A stretch of DNA of 64,000 nt from Candidatus Nucleicultrix amoebiphila FS5 (GCF_002117145.1 NZ_CP008743.1:1364001-1428000), one strand, 5' to 3'; counted from the stretch's first letter, positions 8,286-16,516 are shown. Numbers and translations: made by a program. The notes: generated by a model not told the origin, from the letters alone.

Positions 8286-8944
8286 GTGTATTTATTAGAT
8301 CTCGGTATAATCTTTTTATTAATTATCGCAAATGGTATTTTAGCGATGACTGAATTTGCCATTGTTTCATCTAATCGAAACAAAATAAGTCACATGGCAA
8401 AAACAAATAAAGGCGCAAGAGTCGCTCATCAACTTATGGATAATCCGGGAGAATTCCTCAAATGAAAGGACATTCTTTTGAATTAAAATCATTGGTCAAA
8501 GAGGCACCTTGTGTAATGGAAGATTCTCTTGGCTTTGAGGTGCTTGAACAATTTAAAAAATATAAAACTCATCTTGGTATAGTAGTCGACGAATATGGTG
8601 CCATGCAGGGAATTATAACTCTTGTTGACTTTTTTGAAACCCTTGTAGGGGATGTCCCAGGATCTCAAGAAAAAGAACCTTATGAAATTACTCGGCGCAA
8701 AGATGGCTCATGGTTGTGTGATGGATTAACTCCTATAGATGATATCGAAGATCTTCTTGAAACAAAGATTGTCCGCGCTTTTGAAGCAGAAGATTTTAAC
8801 ACTCTCGCAGGCTTTCTTCTTGTTCATTTTAAGCGGATCCCAGAGGTAGGGGAAAGTATTTATTGGGATGGATTTAAATTTGAAATTGTTGATCTAGATG
8901 GCAAAAGAATTGATAAAGTCTTAATACAAAGGGCTGAAGAATAA
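8286..8944 (+). pseudogene. Gutted CorC/HlyC-family (CNNM-CBS) gene
   Basis: Two pieces of one family gene. Piece one, GTG 8286 to stop 8465 (59 codons, AAAAGG site 6 nt upstream), is the start of the DUF21 membrane domain: LLDLGIIFLLIIANGILAMTE and onwards to GARVAHQLMDNPGEFLK. Piece two, ATG 8462 to 8944 (160 codons, another frame), is the second CBS repeat (HLGIVVDEYGAMQGIITLVDF) plus the C-terminal transporter-associated domain. Intact members have about 420-440 residues; roughly 200 are missing (the remaining DUF21 helices and first CBS repeat). The pieces meet with a 4-nt overlap (ATGA), so piece two might still be translated by coupling as a soluble fragment. Most likely an internal deletion in a decaying gene. 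Confidence 0.75.
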
Positions 8945-8978
8945 ACCTTCTCATACAGAAAAAGACTAGAAAAATTGC

Positions 8979-9611
8979 ATGAAGAATAAAAACCATAAAA
9001 CAGTCCCTAAACGTTCTTCTGAGATTCTCATGGAGATTGTGAAAAATAAAATTTTGAAAAGAGAATTAACCTATCAGTATATTTTGCAGACTTTAGGTGA
9101 CCGCGCATTTGGGGTCGCCATATTATTTTTTTCCTTACCAAGTCTTTTGCCATTTTTCGCTATACCTGGAGTTGCTGTTATCTTTAGTCTGCCTATTGTT
9201 ATTTTTGCATTAGGAATGGTTTTGGGGAGGAAATCTCTTTGGCTACCAAAATCCATTGGAAATAAGACAATTTCTCATTCAAAAATTTCTAGGATTATTT
9301 CTGCCGTGCTCCCTTATATTGTGAGATTTGAGCGCTTTTCAAAACCAAGATGGGTCTTTATGACTTACCGCATCACAGAAATTATAAATGGCATAACTAT
9401 TCTTTGCTTAGCTTTTTTGCTCATGCTGCCTATCCCTTTTAGTAATTTTATTTTTGGAGGATTGCTTGCTATTTTTAGCATCGGGATTTTAGAAGAGGAT
9501 GGTCTTCTTATTTTTATGGGTTATCTTTGTTTTATAGCGTACATCTTTTTTATATATGTAGTGGGATTAAAATCTGTTGAAGCTTTCTTGTTTATTAAGA
9601 ATTCTGTCTAA
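8979..9611 (+). CDS. ExoD-family membrane protein
   Basis: A 210-residue integral membrane protein matching the ExoD family (exopolysaccharide synthesis, ExoD). The soluble N-terminus (SSEILMEIVKNKI...LTYQYILQTLGDRAFGVAILFFSLPSLLP) leads into the typical proline-rich loop between helices; four to five hydrophobic segments follow, with the LEEDGLLIFMGY signature near the C-terminus. ExoD was found in Sinorhizobium as needed for exopolysaccharide and alkali tolerance; its biochemical role is not settled. Its end overlaps the tail of the convergent patatin-like stub by 17 nt. Confidence 0.85.
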   Translation: MKNKNHKTVPKRSSEILMEIVKNKILKRELTYQYILQTLGDRAFGVAILFFSLPSLLPFFAIPGVAVIFSLPIVIFALGMVLGRKSLWLPKSIGNKTISHSKISRIISAVLPYIVRFERFSKPRWVFMTYRITEIINGITILCLAFLLMLPIPFSNFIFGGLLAIFSIGILEEDGLLIFMGYLCFIAYIFFIYVVGLKSVEAFLFIKNSV

Positions 9612-9819
9612 AAATTAAATAACATAAAAAGGAAGAATTTTTATGTCCTATTCCTGGGGGTTCTGGGTCATCTGAGAGAAAGTCATAGAGACAGAGTATA
9701 GCGCCACTCGTTACAAAGATAATTTGAAGTTTGAACTTTTCTTGACGCAAATGATACAAAAAGCCAGCTGAAAAGCTGTTCATCCCTCCAATGCCTTGGA
9801 TTGCAAGTGCCGTTGCCAT
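9595..9819 (-). pseudogene. Patatin-like phospholipase remnant
   Basis: A 74-codon stub starting MATALAIQGIGGMNSFSAGFLYHL. It resembles the N-terminus of patatin-like phospholipases: an oxyanion-hole glycine run (here GIGG), an AGFLYHL helix and a strand ending VTSGAI where the nucleophile elbow G-x-S-x-G would be. The similarity stops after about 50 residues and the Asp of the Ser-Asp dyad is absent, so this is probably a truncated gene. The intended family is uncertain. Confidence 0.35.
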
Positions 9820-10100
9820 AGGTCTTTCACGCTTCGTAAGTCCTGATCCTAAAGTAAGTGTAGCCGTCAAAACTTAAGAACAACTTAATGACTCTCCTGG
9901 CTCAAGATCTTTGGAGGATAACAAGAGACACGTGCGTGTTGGTGGGAGTTGGTAGGTGTTATTGCAAATCCTCAAAAATCATAGGTGAGGACTCTGCGCA
10001 GAGTGATCTAAGGCTACAGTGATATTGTGACCATAATTAAATATTAATTAATATATTTATGTGATAAAAATCAAAATATAACGCGGGATTTGAAATCAAG

Positions 10101-11372
10101 ATGAGTAACATTTTCCCTAAAAATCTCATTGCTTTCTTTGTTATCTTTTTAACGTTTTCTAACATAGTAAAAGTTTCATCCTCTCCTTCTCAATCGAGGG
10201 ACATAACTTCTTCAAAGACTGAAAAGAAAAAAAAGATCCTCTATTGGATTGATGCTATGGAACCTACCATCCGGTATGATAAACCAGGAAAATCCAGGAT
10301 GGGAATGGAGCTTGTTCCTGTTTACGCGGAAGAAAGCAAATCACCCTCTTTGTCTCCAGGCGAGATTCACATTGATCCCCAAATTACCAATACGCTTGGC
10401 GTAAGAACTGCAGAAGTAAAAGAATCAACACTCTTTCAAAAAATACGTGCTTATGGCTCAATTGCTGTTAAAGAAGACAACATTACGAGCGTCACGAGTC
10501 GTGTGGATGGGTGGATTAAAAAACTTTATGCCAATGAGCTTGGTAAAGTTGTTGAGAAAGATAAGCCTCTTCTCGAATTTTATTCTCCACGCATTGTTCA
10601 AATTCAGCAAGCATATCTTACCTTTTTAAAACAGGAGAATAAATCTGGGAATGTAAGGATTTTGAAAAACACCCTTAAAACTTTAGGCCTAAGCGATAGA
10701 CAAATAGAAAACATTACGACGACTAAATCACGCCAAGACACAATCCCTTTCTACGCTCCTATGGATGGGGTCATTTCAGAGCTAAACGTTCGAGAAGGAT
10801 CACAAGTGAAGGCAGAGGATACACTTTTAAAAATCACAGATCTTTCGACCGTATGGGCAATCCTTGAAATCTTTGGTGAAGAGGCTTTCTCTCTTAAAGC
10901 GGGACAAACGGTCGAAATTCGCATTCCCGATGTTTCAGAAAAAATCTGGCGTGCATCAATAGAATATGTTTATCCTGAAGCAAACTCATCTATTCGTACA
11001 GTTAAAGTGCGCGTTCTCTTACCGAATCCTGAGGGGTTTTTAAGGCCCAATATGGTTGTTAATGCAAGGATCTTAACTTCTCCTAAAAAAGCTCTGACCA
11101 TCCCAAGAGAAGCTCTTATTTATGGTACTTCCAAAAATTATGTTATTGTGTCGTTAGGGGAAGGTCGCTTTTCTCCTCGTCTCGTTACGCCGGGCATTGA
11201 AACAGAAGAGGATGTGGAAATCCTAGCGGGATTAAAAGGAGGTGAAAAAGTAGTCACTTCAGGTCAATTTCTTATCGATTCAGAATCCAATCTAAAAGCG
11301 AGCCTTGAGAGACTTTCGAGTCTTGATACTCTTCAAGACACCCCTATTCTCAATATGCACAAAGGTCATTAA
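10101..11372 (+). CDS. cusB: Copper/silver efflux periplasmic adaptor, CusB type
   Basis: A 423-residue periplasmic adaptor of a heavy-metal RND pump; it should link the inner-membrane pump CusA to an outer-membrane channel. A signal peptide or anchor (residues 8-30) is followed by the YHS-like heavy-metal-binding motif YWIDAMEP..RYDKPGKSRMGMELVPVY, found in CusB proteins, then the barrel-sandwich lipoyl domain (VTSRVDGWIKKLYANELG...FYAPMDGVISELNVREGSQV), the beta-barrel and the C-terminal membrane-proximal domain. The stop overlaps the cusA ATG by one base (TAATG), so the two are translationally coupled. An AT-rich palindrome (10041-10054) lies upstream, but no copper operator is seen there. 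Confidence 0.85.
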   Translation: MSNIFPKNLIAFFVIFLTFSNIVKVSSSPSQSRDITSSKTEKKKKILYWIDAMEPTIRYDKPGKSRMGMELVPVYAEESKSPSLSPGEIHIDPQITNTLGVRTAEVKESTLFQKIRAYGSIAVKEDNITSVTSRVDGWIKKLYANELGKVVEKDKPLLEFYSPRIVQIQQAYLTFLKQENKSGNVRILKNTLKTLGLSDRQIENITTTKSRQDTIPFYAPMDGVISELNVREGSQVKAEDTLLKITDLSTVWAILEIFGEEAFSLKAGQTVEIRIPDVSEKIWRASIEYVYPEANSSIRTVKVRVLLPNPEGFLRPNMVVNARILTSPKKALTIPREALIYGTSKNYVIVSLGEGRFSPRLVTPGIETEEDVEILAGLKGGEKVVTSGQFLIDSESNLKASLERLSSLDTLQDTPILNMHKGH

Positions 11373-14300
11373 TGTTATTTCTCGTTGAACATATCATTGA
11401 ATGGTCCATTAAAAACCGCGTATTTATCCTGCTTTTTTCTTTTTCTCTGATGGTGTGGGGAATCTATGCCACCAAGAATATCCCCATAGATGCCATCCCT
11501 GATCTTTCTGATGTACAAGTAATCATAAAAACAAACTACCCTGGACGTTCACCGCAAGTGATTGAGAGTCAAGTCACTTACCCATTGACTACTACAATGT
11601 TAGCGGTGGCGGGAGTCAAAGCCGTTCGAGGGTTTTCTTATTTTGGGCAATCTTTTGTTTATGTGGTATTTGATGAAAAAACCAATCTATACTGGGCTCG
11701 ATCTCGTGTTCTTGAGTATTTAAATCAAGCGATCAGTAAGCTTCCTTCAGGAGTACGACCAGAGCTTGGCCCCGATGCCACTGGTGTGGGGTGGGTCTAT
11801 CAGTATGCTCTTGTTGATCGCACAGGACAGCATGACCTTGGGCAGCTAAGAGCGTTACAAGATTGGTTTTTAAAATTCGACCTTCGCACGGTTCCAGGTG
11901 TGGCGGAAGTTGCCACTGTAGGCGGTATGGTCAAGCAATTTCAAGTGATTCTTGACCCTTATCAACTGATTGCTCTTAAAATTTCTCCCTCCAAGGTTAA
12001 ACAAGCCATTCAAAATGCCAGCCAAGAAAGTGGTGGCTCTGTCCTCGAAATGGGGGAGGCGGATTATATGATTCGCGGAACAGGGTATCTCCAATCCATC
12101 AAAGATATCGAAGAAATTCCCATAGGAATAAGTAAAGAAGGAGTGCCTATCCTTCTTAAGAACATAGGACGTGTTCAACTTGGGCCTCAAGTCCGTCTAG
12201 GTGTTGCTGAGCTCAATGGTGAAGGTGGGACGGTTGGAGGCATCGTTGTCATGCGCTTTGGAGAAAACGCTCTTCATGTCATTAAGAACGTAAAAGACAA
12301 ACTTGAAAGTCTTAAAAAAAGTCTGCCTTCAGGGATGGAAATTGTTACAACGTATGATCGTTCAAAGTTAATTTTAAGGGCAATCGATCAATTAAAATCA
12401 ACTCTTATAAAAGAATGTCTTATTGTAGGTTTGGTGTGTCTTATTTTTTTGCTGCATTTCCGCTCAACCTTGGTCATTGTTTTAACGCTGCCCCTCGGAA
12501 TCTTATGTGCCTTTATCATTATGTATTATCAAGGTATTAATGCCAATATTATGTCTTTAAGCGGCATTGCGATTGCTATCGGTGCTATGGTAGATGCGGC
12601 TGTGGTGATGATTGAAAATGCCCATAAACATATAGAGGCATGGCGGAAAAAGCATGCTTCAGAAAAAATAATATTTACAGATCATGTCAAATTAATTCTT
12701 GAGTCCACAAAAGAAGTTGGCCCTCCGCTTTTTTCTAGTCTTCTGATTATTACCGTGAGCTTTCTTCCGATCTTTACGCTTCAGGCTCAAGAAGGCCTTT
12801 TGTTTACGCCTCTTGCACTGACTAAAACCTATGCAATGGCTGCAGCGGCAGGACTCTCTGTCACCCTTGTCCCTGTGTTAATGATCTATTTTGTCCGTGG
12901 AAACATTCGTTCGGAACGTAAAAACCTTCTCAATCGGTTTTTTATTATTCTTTATGAAAAAGCCATAGGACAGATATTTAAATATCCTAAAACAATTCTT
13001 TTGACTGCCTTTGCTCTTATGACCTTAACTGCTTATCCTCTGATAAAATCGGGATCTGAGTTTATGCCGCCTTTAAAAGAAGGAGATGTTCTCTATATGC
13101 CGAGTGCTTTTCCAGGGTTATCCATTGGTAAAGCAGCACAAACTCTCCAACAGACAGATAAATTGATCCGAAAGATTCCTGAGGTAAAAAGCGTCTTTGG
13201 TAAAGCAGGTCGGGCAGATACATCGACAGATCCAGCGCCTCTTGAGATGTTCGAAACCGTTGTGCAATTAAAAGATCCCAAAGAATGGCGCTTAGGCATG
13301 ACTTATGAAAAATTAATTGCAGTCCTCAATGAAACAGTAAAAATCCCTGGACTTGTGAATCTCTGGGTGCAGCCCATTCGTAATCGCATTGATATGCTTT
13401 CTACAGGACTCAAAAGCCAGATAGGGATTAAAGTCTCAGGGCCAGATCTGAAAGTGATTGATTCTCTCGGCAAAAAGATTGAAAGTCTTCTCAAATCTCT
13501 TCCTCAAACCGTTTCTGTTTATTCAGAGCCTAATGCCCAGGGAAGATATGTGACTATTGTTCTTAATCGACTTCAGGCTGCAAGGTATGGCTTTAATATT
13601 GATGAAGTGAGTGCAATTATTAATAATCTAATTGGGGGTGAAAACATCGCTGAGACAGTCAATGGTCTTGAGCGTTTCCCCATTAATATAAGATTTCCAC
13701 GGGAGCTCAGAGATTCTCCTCAAAAACTTAAAGACCTTCCGCTCCTCACCCCCAGTGGTTCAGTAATTAATTTAGGCAGAATTGCAGATATACAAATTAT
13801 CTCAGATGGACCTTCGCAAATAAAAACAGAAAATGCACGTCCCTCGGGTTGGATCTTTGTTGATATAGGAGGAAAAGATCCTGGCTCTTATATTGCAAAA
13901 GGAAAGGAGATTCTAACAAAAGCACTCACACTTCCTTCAGGATATTCTTTGTCATGGGCAGGGCAATATGAATATATGGAACGGGTTGTTGAAAGATTAA
14001 TCCTTATTGTGCCTTTAACCCTCTTTATTATTTTTTTCCTTCTTTGGGTTACCTTTAAAAATTTCATAGAGCCTTTGATTATTCTTATTTCACTTCCTTT
14101 TGCACTCAGTGGAGGACTGTGGTTAACGTATGTGTTGGGGTTCAATCTTTCAGTCGCTGTTGCCGCTGGCTTTATTGCCTTAATGGGCGTTGCTGCAGAG
14201 TTTGGCGTCGTGATGCTCATTTATCTTGATCACAGTATAGAAAACTATGGAAAGCAGAAAAAGCTTAAGAATCTCAAAGATCTTCTCTCTGCCATTACAG

Positions 14301-14527
14301 AAGGTGCCGTTCTTCGCGTGCGTCCTAAAACTATGACCGTTGTAGTTATTCTAGCAAGCCTTATCCCAATCATGTTCGAACATGGTACAGGCTCAGAAGT
14401 GATGCAGCGCATTGCAGCGCCTATGATTGGCGGCATGATCACTGCACCTCTTTTCTCAATGATCGTTGTTCCGGTTATTTATTTCTTATGGCAGAGAAGA
14501 AAACTTTTTCCAAAACTAGCGGATTAG
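11372..14527 (+). CDS. cusA: Copper/silver RND efflux pump, CusA type
   Basis: A 1051-residue proton-driven heavy-metal pump of the inner membrane. The family layout is complete: helix 1 (VFILLFSFSLMVWGIYA), first porter domain, helices 2-6 with GIAIAIGAMVDAAVVMIENAH, second porter domain and six C-terminal helices. The three methionines that bind Cu(I)/Ag(I) in E. coli CusA (573, 623, 672) are all present in the same contexts: LYMPS (Met576), APLEMFE (Met626) and NRIDMLSTG (Met675). This supports monovalent copper/silver export over the zinc/cobalt CzcA type. It lies in one operon with cusB. No outer-membrane CusC or metallochaperone CusF is encoded in this window. Confidence 0.9.
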   Translation: MLFLVEHIIEWSIKNRVFILLFSFSLMVWGIYATKNIPIDAIPDLSDVQVIIKTNYPGRSPQVIESQVTYPLTTTMLAVAGVKAVRGFSYFGQSFVYVVFDEKTNLYWARSRVLEYLNQAISKLPSGVRPELGPDATGVGWVYQYALVDRTGQHDLGQLRALQDWFLKFDLRTVPGVAEVATVGGMVKQFQVILDPYQLIALKISPSKVKQAIQNASQESGGSVLEMGEADYMIRGTGYLQSIKDIEEIPIGISKEGVPILLKNIGRVQLGPQVRLGVAELNGEGGTVGGIVVMRFGENALHVIKNVKDKLESLKKSLPSGMEIVTTYDRSKLILRAIDQLKSTLIKECLIVGLVCLIFLLHFRSTLVIVLTLPLGILCAFIIMYYQGINANIMSLSGIAIAIGAMVDAAVVMIENAHKHIEAWRKKHASEKIIFTDHVKLILESTKEVGPPLFSSLLIITVSFLPIFTLQAQEGLLFTPLALTKTYAMAAAAGLSVTLVPVLMIYFVRGNIRSERKNLLNRFFIILYEKAIGQIFKYPKTILLTAFALMTLTAYPLIKSGSEFMPPLKEGDVLYMPSAFPGLSIGKAAQTLQQTDKLIRKIPEVKSVFGKAGRADTSTDPAPLEMFETVVQLKDPKEWRLGMTYEKLIAVLNETVKIPGLVNLWVQPIRNRIDMLSTGLKSQIGIKVSGPDLKVIDSLGKKIESLLKSLPQTVSVYSEPNAQGRYVTIVLNRLQAARYGFNIDEVSAIINNLIGGENIAETVNGLERFPINIRFPRELRDSPQKLKDLPLLTPSGSVINLGRIADIQIISDGPSQIKTENARPSGWIFVDIGGKDPGSYIAKGKEILTKALTLPSGYSLSWAGQYEYMERVVERLILIVPLTLFIIFFLLWVTFKNFIEPLIILISLPFALSGGLWLTYVLGFNLSVAVAAGFIALMGVAAEFGVVMLIYLDHSIENYGKQKKLKNLKDLLSAITEGAVLRVRPKTMTVVVILASLIPIMFEHGTGSEVMQRIAAPMIGGMITAPLFSMIVVPVIYFLWQRRKLFPKLAD

Positions 14528-14660
14528 CTGATGTCAACGAGGATCTTTTAAGCCTAACTTTTCAATCTTTTCCCCAAATAACGCCGCTGCGGCTCTCAGA
14601 GGCTCATCGGCGAGGTGAGTATATCTTTGGGTGGTGGAGGATTGCTTCTTTTTTCTTTAC

Positions 14661-14681
14661 ATATACCCTAATGGGGTATAT
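14661..14681. promoter_or_regulatory. CsoR-type operator
   Basis: A perfect inverted repeat with 8-nt arms (ATATACCC and GGGTATAT) around a 5-nt spacer. CsoR repressors bind G/C-tract operators of the form ATACCC-N-GGGTAT, so this is probably the site for the repressor encoded 38 nt downstream. TTTACA (14656-14661) directly before it could be a -35, which would place the operator between -35 and -10, the usual position for CsoR. It implies autoregulation of csoR and the gene after it. Confidence 0.65.
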
Positions 14682-14718
14682 GCGTGATGTAGAAATTGAG
14701 TAGAGGAATTGAAGAGCT

Positions 14719-15015
14719 ATGAAGCGTCAAAAAGGTGAAGATAAGGGCCATCCTTCTCATGATGAACAATTACCCCGTCTAAATCGTATTGCAGGGCAGA
14801 TTGCAGGTGTCAAAAAGATGATTCAAGAGAGACGATATTGTCCTGATATTTTAACTCAGTTACACGCGGTTCGCTCTGCAGTCCGTAATCTAGAAATACA
14901 AATTTTAGATACTCATCTTTCTCATTGTGTGACCGATGTTTTTCATCAAAACGATCAGGCGAAGCAAAAACAAAAAATTGAAGAGATCCGTACCCTTATT
15001 AAAAGATTTGACTAA
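14719..15015 (+). CDS. csoR: Copper-sensing transcriptional repressor, CsoR type
   Basis: A 98-residue all-helical protein of the CsoR/RcnR/FrmR family. The conserved stretch LPRLNRIAGQIAGVKKMI is followed by Cys41 (RRYCPDIL), His66 and Cys70 (DTHLSHC). The Cys-His-Cys spacing of 25 and 4 equals that of the Cu(I) ligands in Bacillus subtilis CsoR (Cys45, His70, Cys74), which argues for copper sensing instead of nickel (RcnR) or formaldehyde (FrmR). Such proteins release DNA when Cu(I) binds. It follows cusA and its own upstream region holds a matching operator (14661-14681). The MauE/DoxX-like gene follows after 13 nt. Confidence 0.85.
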   Translation: MKRQKGEDKGHPSHDEQLPRLNRIAGQIAGVKKMIQERRYCPDILTQLHAVRSAVRNLEIQILDTHLSHCVTDVFHQNDQAKQKQKIEEIRTLIKRFD

Positions 15016-15028
15016 CTGAAAAAAACTT

Positions 15029-15577
15029 ATGGATAGACAATCTCAATCACTAAAATGTCACCTGGCTCCTGAAGAAAGAGCTGAGCCAGGCCCTCTTAAG
15101 ACGCTTGTGAAAATAGGCATAACTTATAAGCCTCTTATTATCATCCTCCTCTTTTGTGGCTTCTTATCAGCGCTCCATAGCGACTTTGCAGTGCATCACT
15201 TTATGGACTCTTTTATGGGCTATTTTTTCATTTTCTTAGCCCTGTTTAAGTTCTTTGATCTGAAGGGTTTTGTGAATGGTTTTTCCACCTACGATTTGAT
15301 TACAAAACGATTGCGAGCATACGGATTTTCTTATCCATTTATAGAATTCTGTTTAGGAATAGCCTATCTTATAAAGTTTGATCCTTTTTTAATTAATTGG
15401 ATCACTGTTGTGGTGATGACAGTGAGCGGCAGTGGTGTCCTTAAGAGCGTCTACTCTGGACAAAAGCCCAAGTGCGCATGCTTAGGAACTGTTCTTAATG
15501 TTCCTTTGAGTACGGTGAGTGTTCTCGAGAACTTTGGTATGGGAGGCATGGCGGCTTATCAATTAATTTTTCTTTAG
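15029..15577 (+). CDS. MauE/DoxX-like membrane protein of the copper cluster
   Basis: A 182-residue membrane protein with four helices (about residues 35-50, 60-78, 105-118 and 122-135). The family loop KPKCACLGTVLNVPLSTVSVLEN lies before the last segment. The CACLG pair of cysteines and the overall layout fit MauE/DoxX-type redox-associated membrane proteins, often found with metal or thiol genes. The position right behind csoR suggests it is de-repressed by copper, and a role in copper handling or protecting thiols is inferred. Confidence 0.65.
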   Translation: MDRQSQSLKCHLAPEERAEPGPLKTLVKIGITYKPLIIILLFCGFLSALHSDFAVHHFMDSFMGYFFIFLALFKFFDLKGFVNGFSTYDLITKRLRAYGFSYPFIEFCLGIAYLIKFDPFLINWITVVVMTVSGSGVLKSVYSGQKPKCACLGTVLNVPLSTVSVLENFGMGGMAAYQLIFL

Positions 15578-15732
15578 TTTCTGGTAGCCATGAAGAATTT
15601 ATCCCATTATCGTCCTTTAGTTAAGTATCTTTGCAGTTTCAGAGGGGAGAGAAGAAGTCACTTAATTCCTTTAATTTGAGTATTTATTAATTAATTCCCT
15701 ACAAATTTTCTTAATACTTTCAGCCGTTTTTT

Positions 15733-16004
15733 CTAAGTATTCTTTTTTTCTTCATCCAATTTTTGAAGATACTCATCAGCAAAATTCTTTCTTAGAGATC
15801 CCTTAGGAAAGGCTTCAGTTTCAGAATCAATGGCTTTAAAAAGTAATAGCCATCACTTTCATCTAAGCCAACCTCTGTCCATAAAGAGTGAATTAAGCGA
15901 CATCCTTCAATTATATCGAATTGATCTGAATTTATTGCTCTAGCATCAGTTCAAAAGTCCAGGGTATCTCGAAGGATTTTTGAAGCTTTTAGAATTCGTG
16001 AAAC
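15733..16004 (-). pseudogene. Decayed gene next to the outermost tRNA repeat
   Basis: Reading leftwards from the repeat, a translatable but broken frame is visible: VSRILKASKILRDTLDF, an in-frame TGA, then TDARAINSDQFDIIEGC and SLWTEVGLDESDGYYF, then a one-base loss in a T run (15838-15842), then KAIDSETEAFPKGSLRKNF and a stop at 15733. The 'IDSETxxFPxGxxR' string recalls small cytosolic proteins of the DUF2489/immunity-like kind, but the family is not certain. It has no intact start. Its end abuts the first tRNA-derived repeat, so it may be the cargo of a fourth, decayed cassette. The stretch 15578-15732 beside it holds no recognisable gene. Confidence 0.5.
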
Positions 16005-16019
16005 AACCCCCCGTCTACC

Positions 16020-16059
16020 TTGGTGGGCGCTACAGGAATCGAACCTGTGACCCGCTGAT
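16020..16059 (-). repeat. tRNA-Lys 3' fragment, attachment-site copy R1
   Basis: An exact 40-bp copy of the tRNA-Lys 3' part (anticodon-stem side to the CCA end), same orientation as the intact gene at 21375-21450. Identity with R2 extends 8 bp further (16012-16059). It marks the outer edge of the cassette array. Confidence 0.95.
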
Positions 16060-16153
16060 TTTGATTCTTTATCCCGGTTAATACGACTCTGTTCCTATAT
16101 TAAAGATAACTTGTTTCAAATTACTGCTTTTACGTCTAAATTATTCTCACGCT

Positions 16154-16173
16154 ATATTCCCGATCGGGAATAT
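16154..16173. promoter_or_regulatory. hip operator O1
   Basis: A perfect 20-bp palindrome with half-site ATATTCCCGA. It is the strongest of three related sites before hipB and the likely binding site of HipB. Confidence 0.65.
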
Positions 16174-16202
16174 TTTGACGTATTTCGTTCAATTTCGAGA
16201 AG

Positions 16203-16222
16203 AAAATCCCGAACGGTAATAT
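16203..16222. promoter_or_regulatory. hip operator O2
   Basis: Matches O1 at 16 of 20 positions (core CCCGAACGG), 49 bp from it. The weakest copy. Confidence 0.5.
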
Positions 16223-16252
16223 TTCGCTTGAATTAGAGGCCTTTTTATCATA

Positions 16253-16272
16253 ATATTACCGTACGGGAATAT
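16253..16272. promoter_or_regulatory. hip operator O3
   Basis: Matches O1 at 17 of 20 positions (core ACCGTACGGGAA), 50 bp from O2 and ending 11 nt before the hipB start, where a bound repressor would block translation-proximal transcription. Confidence 0.6.
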
Positions 16273-16283
16273 ATTGAGAAGCC

Positions 16284-16493
16284 ATGAAATATACAACTGA
16301 GCAAATTGGAAAACTCGTTAGAGAAACACGTAAACGGCTTGGAGTGACACAAAAGGAATTGGCACTTACTTCTGGCACAGGGCTACGCTTTATTATTGAG
16401 TTGGAAAAAGGTAAACCGACTTGCCAATTGAGTAAGGTATTAACCGTTTTATACACTCTTGGAATAGATATGACATTATTTCCCCCAGCTTAA
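16284..16493 (+). CDS. hipB: HipB-like antitoxin, XRE-family repressor
   Basis: A 69-residue DNA-binding protein with one helix-turn-helix of the XRE/Cro type: IGKLVRETRKRLGVTQKELALTSGTGLRFIIELEKGK. It fits HipB, which neutralises the HipA kinase and represses the shared operon by binding spaced palindromes. Three such palindromes lie just upstream. hipA begins 23 nt after its stop, the normal antitoxin-first order. The whole operon lies between two tRNA-derived repeats. Confidence 0.85.
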   Translation: MKYTTEQIGKLVRETRKRLGVTQKELALTSGTGLRFIIELEKGKPTCQLSKVLTVLYTLGIDMTLFPPA

Positions 16494-16516
16494 TGCAAAA
16501 TAAGGAATAATAAGAC

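Noticed and set aside
8462-8944. The CBS-containing frame as an intact gene of its own
   Set aside because: The preceding 59 codons are clearly the start of the same family, so it is better read as the surviving end of a deleted gene.
10041-10054. Palindrome ATATTAATTAATAT upstream of cusB
   Set aside because: In such AT-rich DNA this is easily chance, and it does not resemble a CsoR or CueR operator.
13888-14442. Minus-strand frames of 65 and 110 codons inside cusA
   Set aside because: Antisense shadows of the pump gene; composition follows the reverse complement of conserved helices.
14488-14703. 71-codon frame between cusA and csoR
   Set aside because: It begins inside cusA, has no family likeness and runs over the csoR operator and promoter; more likely a chance frame than a metal chaperone.
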